Source: VRUE01 sp963704515
Lineage (GTDB): Bacteria; Actinomycetota; Thermoleophilia; Solirubrobacterales; 70-9
Direction of reading: 5' to 3'
Assembly (NCBI GenBank): GCA_963704515.1
Contig: OY969913.1
Coordinates: forward strand, 124,001-188,000
DNA: 64,000 nucleotides
Shown here: positions 44,460 to 53,419 of the stretch, piece by piece
How the letters are laid out: every line of letters starts with the position of its first letter
Position numbering within the stretch: position 1 is the stretch's first letter
Position numbers and translations under genes: made by a program
Notes under the pieces: model-generated
Database searches by the model: none
The model's input: only the letters and a program-made list of their open reading frames with translations
What the model was told of the DNA's origin: nothing

Positions 44460-45299
44460 CTAGGCGAAGGCCTGGGCGGCGCGGCGGCGCAGGTCCGCGT
44501 TGAGCATCCCGGTCACCTCGCTCGGCACGGAGCCGGCGGCGGGGACGGCGTCGCCGATCAGGCCGCTGGCGCGGAAGCCGTAAAGCGGGGCCTCGACGCC
44601 CATATCGCGGATCTTGCGCACCAGCCCGACGGCGCCGCGCGTGTCGGTGCGGGGACCGCAGAGGACGATCGCGGTCGGGTCGAGCGCGCGCAGAGCGCGG
44701 TCGAGGCGCTCGTCGGCAAGCTCGTTGGAGAGCGTCAGGACGCGGAAGCCGGCGCGGCGCAGGGTGAGGTCGAGCGCCTGGGTGTGGACCGCCTCGGCAT
44801 CGGAGCCGCGGCTCGAGTCGAGCAGCAGGATGCCGGCCGGACGCGAGGCGGTCGAGGCAAGGCGGCGCGCGCCGTGCAGCCAGCCCGTCGCCCAGCGCGA
44901 GGCGAACTCGAGCTCGGCCTCCCGGTCGGGGTCGACGGCGAGGCGGTCGACGGCAGGCAGGAGCATCTCCTCGACAGTGCGCTCCAGGGGGCGGAGGGCA
45001 AGGCTTTCCTCGACCGCACGGTTAGCTGCCTCCTCGTCGAAGCTTTCAAGCGCGGCGATCAGACTGCCGTCGCTGGCCGGCGCTGCCTGGCGCTGGCGCG
45101 TCAACTCGATCGCCGAGGAGATGTTGCCGGTCTGGGCCAGCGCGTCGCGCAGGGTCTGCAACTCGACCAGCTCGTAGTTGCGGTGGTTGCCCACCGTGCG
45201 CTTCGGCGTGGGGAAGCCGTAGCGGCGCTCCCAGCTGCGCAGCGTGTTGGGGCTGACGCCGAGGACTTCCGCGGCGGCATTGGTTCGAATTCCCGGCAC
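44460..45299 (-). CDS. MerR-family regulator with B12-binding-like C-terminal domain
   Basis: A 279-residue regulator. The MerR helix-turn-helix is IRTNAAAEVLGVSPNTLRSW plus RRYGFPTPKRTVGNHRNYEL. The C-terminal half resembles the cobalamin-binding fold of LitR/CarH proteins (VLTLSNELADERLDRALRAL, then AIVLCGPRTDTRG). The usual His-containing E/D-x-H motif of CarH photoreceptors is not seen; the helical domain has FASRWATGWLHGARR instead. So cobalamin sensing is doubtful. GTG start. Confidence 0.8.
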   Translation of the reverse strand: MPGIRTNAAAEVLGVSPNTLRSWERRYGFPTPKRTVGNHRNYELVELQTLRDALAQTGNISSAIELTRQRQAAPASDGSLIAALESFDEEAANRAVEESLALRPLERTVEEMLLPAVDRLAVDPDREAELEFASRWATGWLHGARRLASTASRPAGILLLDSSRGSDAEAVHTQALDLTLRRAGFRVLTLSNELADERLDRALRALDPTAIVLCGPRTDTRGAVGLVRKIRDMGVEAPLYGFRASGLIGDAVPAAGSVPSEVTGMLNADLRRRAAQAFA

Positions 45300-45362
45300 G
45301 CGGGCAATTCTGGCAGCCGAAATCCAGGTTTACGCAAGTTATGGACAGATTTCCAGAATCTG

Positions 45363-46034
45363 TCAGCGATCTTGCAAGGCGCCGACGCCCACCGGTTGGC
45401 CCACCGCGCGGGCCCGCCACATCGCCTCGTCGGCCCTCTGCAGCAGCTCCTCGGCGCCCCGGCCGTGCTCGGGACAGGCGACGACCCCGGCCGAGACGGT
45501 GATCGGCAACCCCCCCGCCGCCTCCAACTCATCCAGCAGGCGGAGCAGCCGCTCGGCCATCTGCACACCTTCGACCGTGCCCTGGTTGGGCGCCAGAACG
45601 CAGATCGCATCCTCCTGGAGGGGAAACGCCTCGTCGACTATCCGCACGCTGTCGCGCAGCGCCGCGCCGACCACCGCCAGCATCGTCTCCCCGTCCGCAC
45701 CCTGGGCCGGCTCCCGCGCCCCCGGCCCTTCGACGTCGAAGACAACGACGGCGAAGGGGTGGCCGTAGCGCTTGTTGGCCTCGACCAGCTGGTCGAGGCG
45801 GCGGCGCATGTGGCCGGGGTGGAAGAGGCTGGCGTGCGCCTGCGCCGCGGCGACGGACGGGGGCGGGGCGGGCCGCTCGCGGACGGCGGCGACCGCCGAG
45901 GCCGCGGCCGAGCCGAACTCCTCCGCCAGCCTCTCCGCGGCGTCGGCGAAGACCTCGCGGGCGACCTTGCCGATCGCCGACTCGACCGTGCCAGCGTCTT
46001 TTGTTGGAGCTTCCGTCGCCACCTCGAAGACCAT
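45363..46034 (-). CDS. Degenerate GGDEF-domain protein
   Basis: A 223-residue protein. Residues 75-220 have the GGDEF fold (DQLVEANKRYGHPFAVVVFD, then LPITVSAGVVACPEH and LLQRADEAMWRARAVG). The catalytic GG(D/E)EF loop is replaced by PLQEDAICVLA, so diguanylate cyclase activity is unlikely. The N-terminal 70 residues are helical and acidic. It may act as an effector or interaction domain. It sits between recR and the MerR gene. Confidence 0.75.
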   Translation of the reverse strand: MVFEVATEAPTKDAGTVESAIGKVAREVFADAAERLAEEFGSAAASAVAAVRERPAPPPSVAAAQAHASLFHPGHMRRRLDQLVEANKRYGHPFAVVVFDVEGPGAREPAQGADGETMLAVVGAALRDSVRIVDEAFPLQEDAICVLAPNQGTVEGVQMAERLLRLLDELEAAGGLPITVSAGVVACPEHGRGAEELLQRADEAMWRARAVGQPVGVGALQDR

Positions 46035-46129
46035 CTCGAAAGCAACGGACGCCAGAGGCGCAAAAGCTCGCTATTTGCACCCCGACACTTGTCTAGGCAT
46101 TTTGTCCGCAAAGAGCGGGGTCGGCCGGC

Positions 46130-46732
46130 TCAGTCGAGGCTGCGGCGGCCGGCGAAGGCCTTGCCGAGGGTGACCTCGTCGGCGTGCTCGAGGTCGGCGC
46201 CGACCGGTAGGCCGCTGGCCAGGCGGGTGACCGCGACCCGGCCGCGCAGCAGATCGGCGATCTGCAGCGCCGTCGCCTCGCCGGTCGTCGTCGGGTTGGT
46301 GGCCAGGACGACCTCACGAGCCTCACCGCCATCGACCCGGCGCAGCAGCTCGGCGATCTTCAGGTCCTCGGCGTCGACCCCGTCGATCGGCGAGAGGGCG
46401 CCGCCGAGCACGTGGTAGAGGCCACGGTACTCGTGGGTGCGCTCGATCGGGATCACGTCGGCCGGTTCCTCGACCACGCAGATCGTCGCCCGGTCGCGGT
46501 TCGGATCGGCGCAGATCCGACAGCGCGGACCCTCGGAGAGGTTGAAGCACTCCTCGCAGAGGCCGATCTTCTCCTTCACCTCGACGATCGCCGCCGAGAG
46601 CGCCGCCGCCTCCTCGTCGGGAGCGCGGAGGATGTGGAAGGCGAGCCGCTGCGCGGTGCGCTGGCCGATCCCCGGCAGCCGCGAGAGCTCGGCGACCAGG
46701 CGAGCCAGCGGCGCCGGACCCTCGGCGCTCAC
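46130..46732 (-). CDS. recR: Recombination protein RecR
   Basis: A 200-residue DNA repair protein. Helix-hairpin-helix LSRLPGIGQRTAQRLAFHIL, zinc site CEECFNLSEGPRCRIC, and a Toprim domain with CVVEEPADVIPIERT and VLATNPTTTGEATALQIADL. It works with RecF and RecO in gap repair. The start overlaps ybaB by 4 nt, in the classical dnaX-ybaB-recR order. Confidence 0.95.
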   Translation of the reverse strand: MSAEGPAPLARLVAELSRLPGIGQRTAQRLAFHILRAPDEEAAALSAAIVEVKEKIGLCEECFNLSEGPRCRICADPNRDRATICVVEEPADVIPIERTHEYRGLYHVLGGALSPIDGVDAEDLKIAELLRRVDGGEAREVVLATNPTTTGEATALQIADLLRGRVAVTRLASGLPVGADLEHADEVTLGKAFAGRRSLD

Positions 46733-47049
46733 ATCCCGGGGAGGCCGCCGAGGCCGCCCGTGATCCCGCCCATCTTCGACTCGGCCAGCTGCTGGGCGGC
46801 GCGCAGGCCCTCGTTGACCGCGGCCTGGACCATCTCGGCGAGCAGCTCGGCCTCCTCGGGGTCGATCGCCTCGGGGTCGATGACGATCTCGCGCAGGGTC
46901 AGGTCGGCGCCCACCTTCACCTTGACCATGCCGCCGCCGGCGCTGGCCTCGACCAGCTCGTCCTTGAGCGCCTCCTGCGCCTCGAGCATCTCGCTCTGCA
47001 TCTTCTGCGCCTGCTTCATCAGCGCATTGACGTCAAAGCCCCCGGGCAT
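46729..47049 (-). CDS. YbaB/EbfC nucleoid-associated protein
   Basis: A 106-residue DNA-binding protein: DVNALMKQAQKMQSEMLEAQ, then VEASAGGGMVKVKVGADLTL and the C-terminal MVQAAVNEGLRAAQQLAESK. Family members form dimers that bind DNA between dnaX and recR genes in many bacteria. ATG 47049 follows AGGCGGG; an upstream GTG inside the end of dnaX is less likely. Confidence 0.92.
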   Translation of the reverse strand: MPGGFDVNALMKQAQKMQSEMLEAQEALKDELVEASAGGGMVKVKVGADLTLREIVIDPEAIDPEEAELLAEMVQAAVNEGLRAAQQLAESKMGGITGGLGGLPGM

Positions 47050-47056
47050 CCCGCCT

Positions 47057-48691
47057 CTAGCCACCGCCGACCTCCTTGGCATCGAACTCGCTCTTCAGCT
47101 TCTCCACCAGCGCATCGTGATCGATCCCCCCGGCGGAAGCCTCCGCCCCCTCGTCCGGCGCGGCCTCCTCCTCCTCGAGGAGGACATAGCTCGGCCGCAG
47201 CCGCCGCCCCAACGTCGCCTCGATCGCGTCCGCCATCAACTCCCGCTTGTCGGGCGTCTCGGCCTTGCGCTTATTGAAGGTGAGCTCCCCCGGAAACCCA
47301 ACAGTCAACCCATCCCCGTCCAAGCTCACCGGCCGAGCTCCATCGAACGTAGCCGCCAAAGCTGGACTGGTCTCTCGAAGCGTGTCCAGCACAGCGGGCC
47401 AGGCCTGAACCAGCTTCTCCAGGTCGAGCGCGGAGTCGTCCGCTGGAGGTGAGTCCTCGGCCGGCGGCTCAGGTTCGGGCGCGTCGGTTGGTTCGGCTTC
47501 TGCCGTGACAGGACCCGCCGGCCGACCCTCGCTCGTCCCTTGCTCCAGTCGCTCGATCCGGCGCAGCAGGCTCTCGACGTCCGGATCGAAGTCGGGGCGG
47601 GCTGCCTTGAGCAGAGCGATCTCGACCGCCATGCGGGCGTCGTCGCCCTCGCGGACGGCGGTCAGGGCGTTCGCCAGCTCGTCGATCGTGCGGATTAGGT
47701 TGGCTGGCCTTATCGCGTTGGCCTGGGCGGCGAGGCGGCTCGAGTCCGTGGCGGTGACCACGAAGGTGTTGGGGACCTCGCCGACCGTCTGGGTGACCAG
47801 CAGGTGGCGCAGGTGGGCGAGCAGGTCGCGGGCGAACTGGGAGGGGTCGCGGCCGGAGCGGGCCATCCTCTCGACGCCGAGCAGGACGGCACGGGGGTCT
47901 TCGGCGATCGCCGCGTCGACGGCCTCGAAGAGCAGCTCGGCGTCGGCCGCCCCGAGCAGCTCGAGCACGTCGTCGAGCTTCACGTCGCTGCCGCCGAAGG
48001 CGACCAGCTGGTCGAGCGTGCCGAGCGCGTCGCGGAAGCTGCCGGTCGCCGAGCGGGCGATCATCGCCACCGCGCCGTCCTCGATCTGGATCGACTCGGC
48101 TGCCGAGACCCTCGTCAGCACCTCGGAGATCTGCTCCAGCGAGGGGCGCTGGAAGTCGAAGCGCTGGCAGCGGTCGGCGATCGTCGCCATCACCTTGTGC
48201 GCCTCGGTCGTGGCGAGCACGAAGACCGTGTTGGGCGGCGGCTCCTCGAGCGTCTTGAGGAAGGCGTTCCAGGCCTCCTTGGTCAGCATGTGCGCCTCGT
48301 CGAGGATGTAGACCTTCCAGCGGCCGCCGGTCGGCGCGTAGGCAACCCGCTCGCGCAGATCGCGGACGTCGTCGACCGAGCGGTTGGAGGCGGCGTCCAT
48401 CTCGATCACGTCGATCGAGCTGCCGGCGGCGATCGTCAGGCAGGATTCGCACTCGCCGCAGGGGGTGACGGTGGGCCCGCCGCGCTCGCAGTTGAGCGAG
48501 CGGGCGAGGATCTTCGCCATCGAGGTCTTGCCCGTGCCGCGAGAGCCGACGAAGAGGTAGGCGTGGTGGACCTTGCCCTGCTCGACCGCGTTGCGCAGGG
48601 TGCGGACGACGTGCTGCTGACCGACCACCTCGTCGAACGATCCCGGCCGGTGGCGGCGGTAGAGGGAGGTTGAGTCGCTCGCGGACGGCAC
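47057..48691 (-). CDS. dnaX: DNA polymerase III subunit gamma/tau
   Basis: A 544-residue clamp-loader ATPase. SLYRRHRPGSFDEVVGQQHV starts the AAA+ domain; Walker A is GSRGTGKTS, the zinc site is formed by CERGGPTVTPCGECESC and the DExx box is ILDEAHMLTKEAWNAFLKTL. Residues beyond about 380 form the Pro/Glu-rich tau region. GTG start with TACACT seven bases upstream (48699-48704), so leaderless. Only 35 bp separate it from the divergent membrane-protein gene. Confidence 0.95.
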   Translation of the reverse strand: MPSASDSTSLYRRHRPGSFDEVVGQQHVVRTLRNAVEQGKVHHAYLFVGSRGTGKTSMAKILARSLNCERGGPTVTPCGECESCLTIAAGSSIDVIEMDAASNRSVDDVRDLRERVAYAPTGGRWKVYILDEAHMLTKEAWNAFLKTLEEPPPNTVFVLATTEAHKVMATIADRCQRFDFQRPSLEQISEVLTRVSAAESIQIEDGAVAMIARSATGSFRDALGTLDQLVAFGGSDVKLDDVLELLGAADAELLFEAVDAAIAEDPRAVLLGVERMARSGRDPSQFARDLLAHLRHLLVTQTVGEVPNTFVVTATDSSRLAAQANAIRPANLIRTIDELANALTAVREGDDARMAVEIALLKAARPDFDPDVESLLRRIERLEQGTSEGRPAGPVTAEAEPTDAPEPEPPAEDSPPADDSALDLEKLVQAWPAVLDTLRETSPALAATFDGARPVSLDGDGLTVGFPGELTFNKRKAETPDKRELMADAIEATLGRRLRPSYVLLEEEEAAPDEGAEASAGGIDHDALVEKLKSEFDAKEVGGG

Positions 48692-48726
48692 TGCGGCCAG
48701 TGTATCTGCGCCTATAGCTTGCCCTC
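48692..48726. promoter_or_regulatory. Compact divergent promoters of dnaX and membrane protein gene
   Basis: In 35 bp lie a minus-strand TACACT (48699-48704, seven bases from the dnaX GTG) and a plus-strand TATAGC/TAGCTT (48713-48720, six bases from the opposite GTG). Both mRNAs would be leaderless, and each -35 region must lie inside or near the opposite gene. Confidence 0.55.
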
Positions 48727-50292
48727 GTGCTCCGCAACTGGGTCAGCCCGATCGCCTGGGTGGGGGGGATCGTCGCCGCGCTGCTGCTCGTCTTCCCGAC
48801 CGGCTTCCCCAACTACGACACGATCTACGCGCTCGTCTGGGGGCGCGAACTGGCCCACGGGGTCAGCCCCGACTACGGCGCCGCCCTGCCCCCCACCCCC
48901 CACCCCCTCGCCGACCTGCTCGGCGCGCTCACGACGCCGCTCGGCGACGGCGCGATCACGGTGGCGATGATCGTCGCCTACCTCTCGCTGGGCCTGGTCG
49001 GCTACCTCGTCTACCGCCTCGGCACCCTCTGGTTCGACCGCCCGATCGGCGCCGTCGCCGCCCTGATCGTCCTAACCCGCGCCCCCTACCTCTCCAACGG
49101 CCTGCGCGCCTACGTCGACCTCCCTTACATCGCCCTCTGCCTGGGAGCCCTCCTCATCGAGAGCAAGAGGCCCCGCTGCGGCTGGCCCGTCCTGGCTCTC
49201 CTGGCGCTGGCCGGCCTGCTCCGTCCCGAGGCCTGGGGCTTCTCGATCGCCTATCTCGCCTACCTGCTCCTCGCACCCGCTGAAGCTCCCCGAAACCCAG
49301 CCGGCGCCCCCGACCCTGGCCACTCGTCCCGCCATGGGGGTCTCGAAGGCGAGAGGAGGGCACCCCTCGAACGGGCGGATACTCAAATTGCCGGTCTAAT
49401 TAGACCGGCAATTGTCCGGGCGAGGGGTGCCCTCCTCTCGCCCCGCGGACTAGCGCTCGCGTCGCTGGCACTTGCCGCCCCGCTCCTCTGGGCTCTCTTC
49501 GACGGCATCACGACCGGCAACTTCCTCTACTCGCTGACCGGGACCCAGGAAACGGTCGCGACGCTGAAGCGCCACACCGGCCCGGTCGACCTCGTGCTCT
49601 ACGGCCCCCGGGCGCTCGGCGAAGTGATGCAGTGGCCGGGGATGATCGGCGCGCTCGGCGGGGTCCTCCTCGCCTTCGCCTTCCTGCGCCGCCGGGCCGC
49701 CCTGGGCCTGGCCGCGGCGGTCCTCGCCCTCGCCGCCTTCGCCTTCCTCGCCGCGGCCGGGCTGGCGATCATCGCCCGTTACACGATGCTCGGCGGCGCG
49801 ATCCTGGCGATCTTCGTCGCCGTCGGCCTGCTCGGCTGGCGCCTGCTCGAGCCGGGCCACCCGTGGCGCCGCCGCTGGCAGGCCTTCGCCGGCATCGTCG
49901 CGCTGCTCTTCGTGCTCTGGCTGCCGAACCAGTGGAACCTCGACTCGACCGTCCACCGCGACCTCTCCAACCAGGGCACGATCGAGCGCGACCTGACCGA
50001 CCTCGTCGACCGCGGCGCCTTCACCAAGCCGCTCTGCGGCCCGGTCGCCGTCCCCAACCACCGCGCCATCCCCCGCCTCGCCTTCGGCCTCGACGTGAAG
50101 CCGACCGAGATCGTCAGCGCCAGCGAGGAAGTCATCCCTCGCCGCGGCTATTTCCTCGACCCCGCCAGCCCCTTCGTCATCCACAACTTCATCCTCGACC
50201 CCAACGACCCGACCCGCTTCAGCCTCCACGTCCCGTCCCGCTACCACCGCGTAGCCGCCAACAGGTCCTGGATCCTCTACCGCCACTGCTGA
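48727..50292 (+). CDS. GT-C-like polytopic membrane protein
   Basis: A 521-residue protein with about ten hydrophobic segments. Its first external loop carries FPNYDTIYALVWGRELAHGV, an acidic motif in the position used by GT-C glycosyltransferases, and GLLRPEAWGFSIAYLAYL is a conserved block seen in related membrane proteins. The C-terminus is soluble and outside the membrane. A nested palindrome at 49348-49442 is inserted in frame in a cytoplasmic loop. Glycosyltransferase activity is inferred from fold pattern only. Confidence 0.68.
   Translation: MLRNWVSPIAWVGGIVAALLLVFPTGFPNYDTIYALVWGRELAHGVSPDYGAALPPTPHPLADLLGALTTPLGDGAITVAMIVAYLSLGLVGYLVYRLGTLWFDRPIGAVAALIVLTRAPYLSNGLRAYVDLPYIALCLGALLIESKRPRCGWPVLALLALAGLLRPEAWGFSIAYLAYLLLAPAEAPRNPAGAPDPGHSSRHGGLEGERRAPLERADTQIAGLIRPAIVRARGALLSPRGLALASLALAAPLLWALFDGITTGNFLYSLTGTQETVATLKRHTGPVDLVLYGPRALGEVMQWPGMIGALGGVLLAFAFLRRRAALGLAAAVLALAAFAFLAAAGLAIIARYTMLGGAILAIFVAVGLLGWRLLEPGHPWRRRWQAFAGIVALLFVLWLPNQWNLDSTVHRDLSNQGTIERDLTDLVDRGAFTKPLCGPVAVPNHRAIPRLAFGLDVKPTEIVSASEEVIPRRGYFLDPASPFVIHNFILDPNDPTRFSLHVPSRYHRVAANRSWILYRHC
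49348..49442. repeat. Nested double palindrome inside membrane protein gene
   Basis: Outer arms of 22 bp (49348-49369 and 49421-49442) are perfectly complementary. Between them lies a separate, gapless 28-bp palindrome (49386-49413) that is AT-rich and centred on TAATTA. The reading frame stays open, coding ERRAPLERADTQIAGLIRPA. Such nesting is not explained by protein constraint. Confidence 0.88.
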
Positions 50293-50315
50293 GCCGCGTA
50301 TAGGCTCGCCCGGCA

Positions 50316-51746
50316 TTGCTGAGGCGCGCGACGGAAACCACGCTGGGACGCGTCGGCCTGCTGGTCTCGGCCGTGGCGGCGATGCTGCTCGGCAGCGCCG
50401 CCCTCGACCACTTCCTGCTCGGCCAGTACAAGGACTTCGGCGAAGCGACCTGGGAGGCGGTCCTGCACGTGCTCGACCCATCCAGCCTGCACGAGGACGA
50501 TGACGCGGCGGAACGAGTCGTGGGGATCTTCCAGGTAATCGTTGGCCTCGTCCTGCTCGTCGGCCTGCTCTTCACCTTCGTCGCCGAGGTCGTCGGCCGC
50601 TCGCTGGAGCGGATCGGCCAGTCCGAACGGCCGGTTCGGGCCCGCGACCATCTGCTCGTGATCGGCGGCACCGACCTGATCGAGCTGGCGACCTCGGCCG
50701 CGATGCAGGCCCAGCAGAAGACCGGCCTCGACCGGCTCGTCCTGCTCGCTCCCGAGTCGGCGCGCGAGTCCCGTGCCCAGATCCGCGACGAGCTGGAGGA
50801 GAGCAGCGCCGGGCTGAAGACCGAGCTGATCTTCGGCGACACGGCCGGGGACTCCGGCTTCGAGCTCGCCGCGGCGGAGCGCGCCCGGGCGATCCTGGTC
50901 ATGCGGTCGAGCCTCGGCCCGGTGCCGGCCGAGTCCTCCGACGTCGAAGTGACCCAGAGCGGACTCGCCCTGCTCGACTACCTGAACCAGCACGAGGCGA
51001 AGCCGGAGGTGCGGCTGGTCTTCCGACGCGGCCGCAACGTCGACGCCAGCTGGGAACTCTTCCCCTCCGACTGGGACGCGATCGTCGCCGACCGCACCGT
51101 CTCCGCCATCTTGCGATTGGCGATCACCCGCCCGCCGGCGCTGTCCGGACTGCCCGGCTGGGTCACCGAGCACGGCGATATCGGGCCTTTCGCCGAGCTG
51201 GTCGACGCCGCCTGGCAGGCGCGCGACGGAGGGCCCCTGCGACTGACGATCGTCGGCTGCGGGATCAACGCTCCCGCCCTGATGGAGGACCTGGCCGAGG
51301 CCGGCGCCGGGTACTTCGCGGTGACGATGATCGCGCCGCGCGAGGCGTTCGATCGCTACCTGGGCGGCGCCGAACCGTCGGGGGTGAAGATCCATTTCGT
51401 CGAGGAACAGCCGAACGACCCCAGCCACCTGTCGCGCACCCTGATCGAGTCCCGCCCGCACCTCGTTCTCGTCACCCCCAGCCCGCTCAGCTGGGACCAG
51501 CGCGCCTCCGACGCCGGCGTAACGCTCTCGCTGCTGCGGGTCCTGCGCACCGCCGGCGGCCGCGATCTGCCGGTGCTGGCCGAGCTCTTCCTCACCGAGT
51601 CGACCAGGCGGCTGCCCACCGACCGGCGCCTGCTGGCGATCTCGACCCTGCGCTCAGTGGCGACGGCGGTCTCGCTCAGCCTCTTCGATCCCGAGCGGGC
51701 GGCGGAACTGGAACGCCAGCTGGCGGTCGGCGCAAGCGATCGTTGA
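50316..51746 (+). CDS. CASTOR/POLLUX-like ion channel with RCK/TrkA-N domains
   Basis: A 476-residue protein. Two membrane segments near the N-terminus (RVGLLVSAVAAMLLGSAALD and VGIFQVIVGLVLLVGLLFTF) bracket a short extracellular loop; two Rossmann-like RCK domains follow (HLLVIGGTDLIELATSAAMQ, then LRLTIVGCGINAPALMEDLA). This is the layout of CASTOR/POLLUX-type channels. The pore motif is not clearly readable. The TTG start is supported by TAGGCT nine bases upstream (50301-50306). Confidence 0.72.
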   Translation: MLRRATETTLGRVGLLVSAVAAMLLGSAALDHFLLGQYKDFGEATWEAVLHVLDPSSLHEDDDAAERVVGIFQVIVGLVLLVGLLFTFVAEVVGRSLERIGQSERPVRARDHLLVIGGTDLIELATSAAMQAQQKTGLDRLVLLAPESARESRAQIRDELEESSAGLKTELIFGDTAGDSGFELAAAERARAILVMRSSLGPVPAESSDVEVTQSGLALLDYLNQHEAKPEVRLVFRRGRNVDASWELFPSDWDAIVADRTVSAILRLAITRPPALSGLPGWVTEHGDIGPFAELVDAAWQARDGGPLRLTIVGCGINAPALMEDLAEAGAGYFAVTMIAPREAFDRYLGGAEPSGVKIHFVEEQPNDPSHLSRTLIESRPHLVLVTPSPLSWDQRASDAGVTLSLLRVLRTAGGRDLPVLAELFLTESTRRLPTDRRLLAISTLRSVATAVSLSLFDPERAAELERQLAVGASDR

Positions 51747-51756
51747 GAATCGACCG

Positions 51757-52647
51757 ATGGCAGCGATAGCCCTGCGCGGCGCGGTCAAGCGCTTCGGCTC
51801 GATCACCGCGGTGGACGGGCTCGACCTCGAGGTGCCCGAGGGGATCTGCCTCGGCCTGCTCGGGCCGAACGGCGCCGGCAAGTCGACGACGATGCGACTG
51901 CTCACCGGCCAGGCGATCGCCGACGCGGGCGAGCTGCGCGTGCTCGGCCACGAGCTGCCGGCCGACGCCAAGGCGGCGCGGGCCGAGATGGGCGTCGTGC
52001 CGCAGCTCGACAACCTCGACGTCGACGTCACCGTCGAAGACAACCTGGCGATCTTCGCCCGCCTCTACCGGGTGCCGGACGTCGCCGCGGCGGTCGACAA
52101 AGCGCTCGACCTGGCGCGGCTGCGCGGGCGGCGGCGCGACGCGGTCGACGAGCTCTCGGGCGGGATGCGGCGGCGCCTGCTGCTCGCCCGCGGCCTCGTC
52201 CACGAACCGAAGCTGATCCTGCTCGACGAGCCAACGGTCGGGCTCGACCCCCAGATCCGCACCCAGCTGTGGACGCTGATCGACGACCTGCGCTCGCACG
52301 GCACGACGATCCTGATGTCGACCCACTACATCGAGGAGGCCGAGCGCCTCGCCGACGAGGTGGCGGTGATGAACGCCGGGCGGGTGATCGCCCGGGCGAC
52401 GCCGGCCGAGCTGATCGCCGCCCACGCCGGCACCCACACCGCCGAGGTCTACGGGCCGCCGGAGCGGCTGACCGAAGTGCGGGCGATCGCCGAGGAGCAG
52501 GGCCTGCCCGTGCGGCCGGCCGGCCCGGCGATCGCGATCGTCGGCGCCGAGCGAGCCGCCGACGGGGCGGTGCCGGCCGACGCGGTCGTCCGCGCCGCCT
52601 CGCTCGAGGACGTCTTCGTCCTGCTCACCGGGGAGGAGGCGGAGTGA
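51757..52647 (+). CDS. ABC-2 type exporter ATPase
   Basis: A 296-residue ATPase. Walker A GPNGAGKSTTMRLLTG, signature LSGGMRRRL, Walker B LILLDEPTVGLDPQIR and switch MSTHYIEEAERL identify a drug- or lipid-exporter ATPase of the NodI/DrrA group. Its stop overlaps the permease start by 4 nt (GTGA). The extra C-terminal 70 residues are typical of this class. Substrate unknown. Confidence 0.92.
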   Translation: MAAIALRGAVKRFGSITAVDGLDLEVPEGICLGLLGPNGAGKSTTMRLLTGQAIADAGELRVLGHELPADAKAARAEMGVVPQLDNLDVDVTVEDNLAIFARLYRVPDVAAAVDKALDLARLRGRRRDAVDELSGGMRRRLLLARGLVHEPKLILLDEPTVGLDPQIRTQLWTLIDDLRSHGTTILMSTHYIEEAERLADEVAVMNAGRVIARATPAELIAAHAGTHTAEVYGPPERLTEVRAIAEEQGLPVRPAGPAIAIVGAERAADGAVPADAVVRAASLEDVFVLLTGEEAE

Positions 52648-53411
52648 GACGGCTCGAACCGGCCGCGATCGCCGGCGTGATGAGCCGCGAGGTCGCCAAC
52701 TTCCGCACCTACTGGCGGGGGACGACCTTCTCCGCCGTGCTCGAACCGCTGGTCTACCTGCTCGCCTTCGGGCTGGGGCTGAGCGCGACGCTGGTCGACG
52801 AAGTCAACGGCGTCCCCTACATCCAGTTCGTTGGCACCGGGATGGTGGCGACCGCGGTGATCTTCTCCAGCGCCCTGCCGGCGATGTTCGGCACCTTCGT
52901 CAAGCACCGCTTCCAGAACACCTACGACGCGATCCTCGCCGCTCCGGTCGACGTGGAGGAGCTGGTCAGCGCCGAGATGCTCTGGATCGGACTGCGCTCG
53001 GGCACCTACGGCTGCGTACCGCTGCTGGTCACGATCGCCTTCGGCCTCGACCCGGCCTGGGGGATGCTGCTGGTGCCGCTCTTCTGCTTCGTCACCGCGC
53101 TCGGCTTCGCCGGCTTCGGCGTGGCGATGGCGGCGACCGTGGCGAAGATCGACCAGTTCAACTACGTCACGGCGCTCTGCATCACGCCGCTCTTCCTCGT
53201 CGCCGGCACCTTCTTCCCGATCGAAGGGCTGCCGCAGGGCGTTCAGGACGTCGCCCAGCTCAACCCCCTGCACCAGCTGGTCGAACTGGTGCGCGGCGGC
53301 GCCTTCGGCTACGAGGCGGTCGACCTCGCCCGCTTCGCCTTCCTCGTCGGCTTCGCCCTGCTCACCTGGCGGGTGGCGATCAGCCGCATGCAGAAGCGCC
53401 TGATCGACTGA
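52644..53411 (+). CDS. ABC-2 type exporter permease
   Basis: A 255-residue membrane protein with six segments, of the NodJ/DrrB group: FRTYWRGTTFSAVLEPLVYL, GTFVKHRFQNTYDAILAAPV and LCITPLFLVAGTFFPIEGLP are conserved blocks. GTG 52644 is preceded by GGAGG. Pairs with the ATPase directly upstream. Confidence 0.92.
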   Translation: MRRLEPAAIAGVMSREVANFRTYWRGTTFSAVLEPLVYLLAFGLGLSATLVDEVNGVPYIQFVGTGMVATAVIFSSALPAMFGTFVKHRFQNTYDAILAAPVDVEELVSAEMLWIGLRSGTYGCVPLLVTIAFGLDPAWGMLLVPLFCFVTALGFAGFGVAMAATVAKIDQFNYVTALCITPLFLVAGTFFPIEGLPQGVQDVAQLNPLHQLVELVRGGAFGYEAVDLARFAFLVGFALLTWRVAISRMQKRLID

Positions 53412-53419
53412 CGCGAAAT

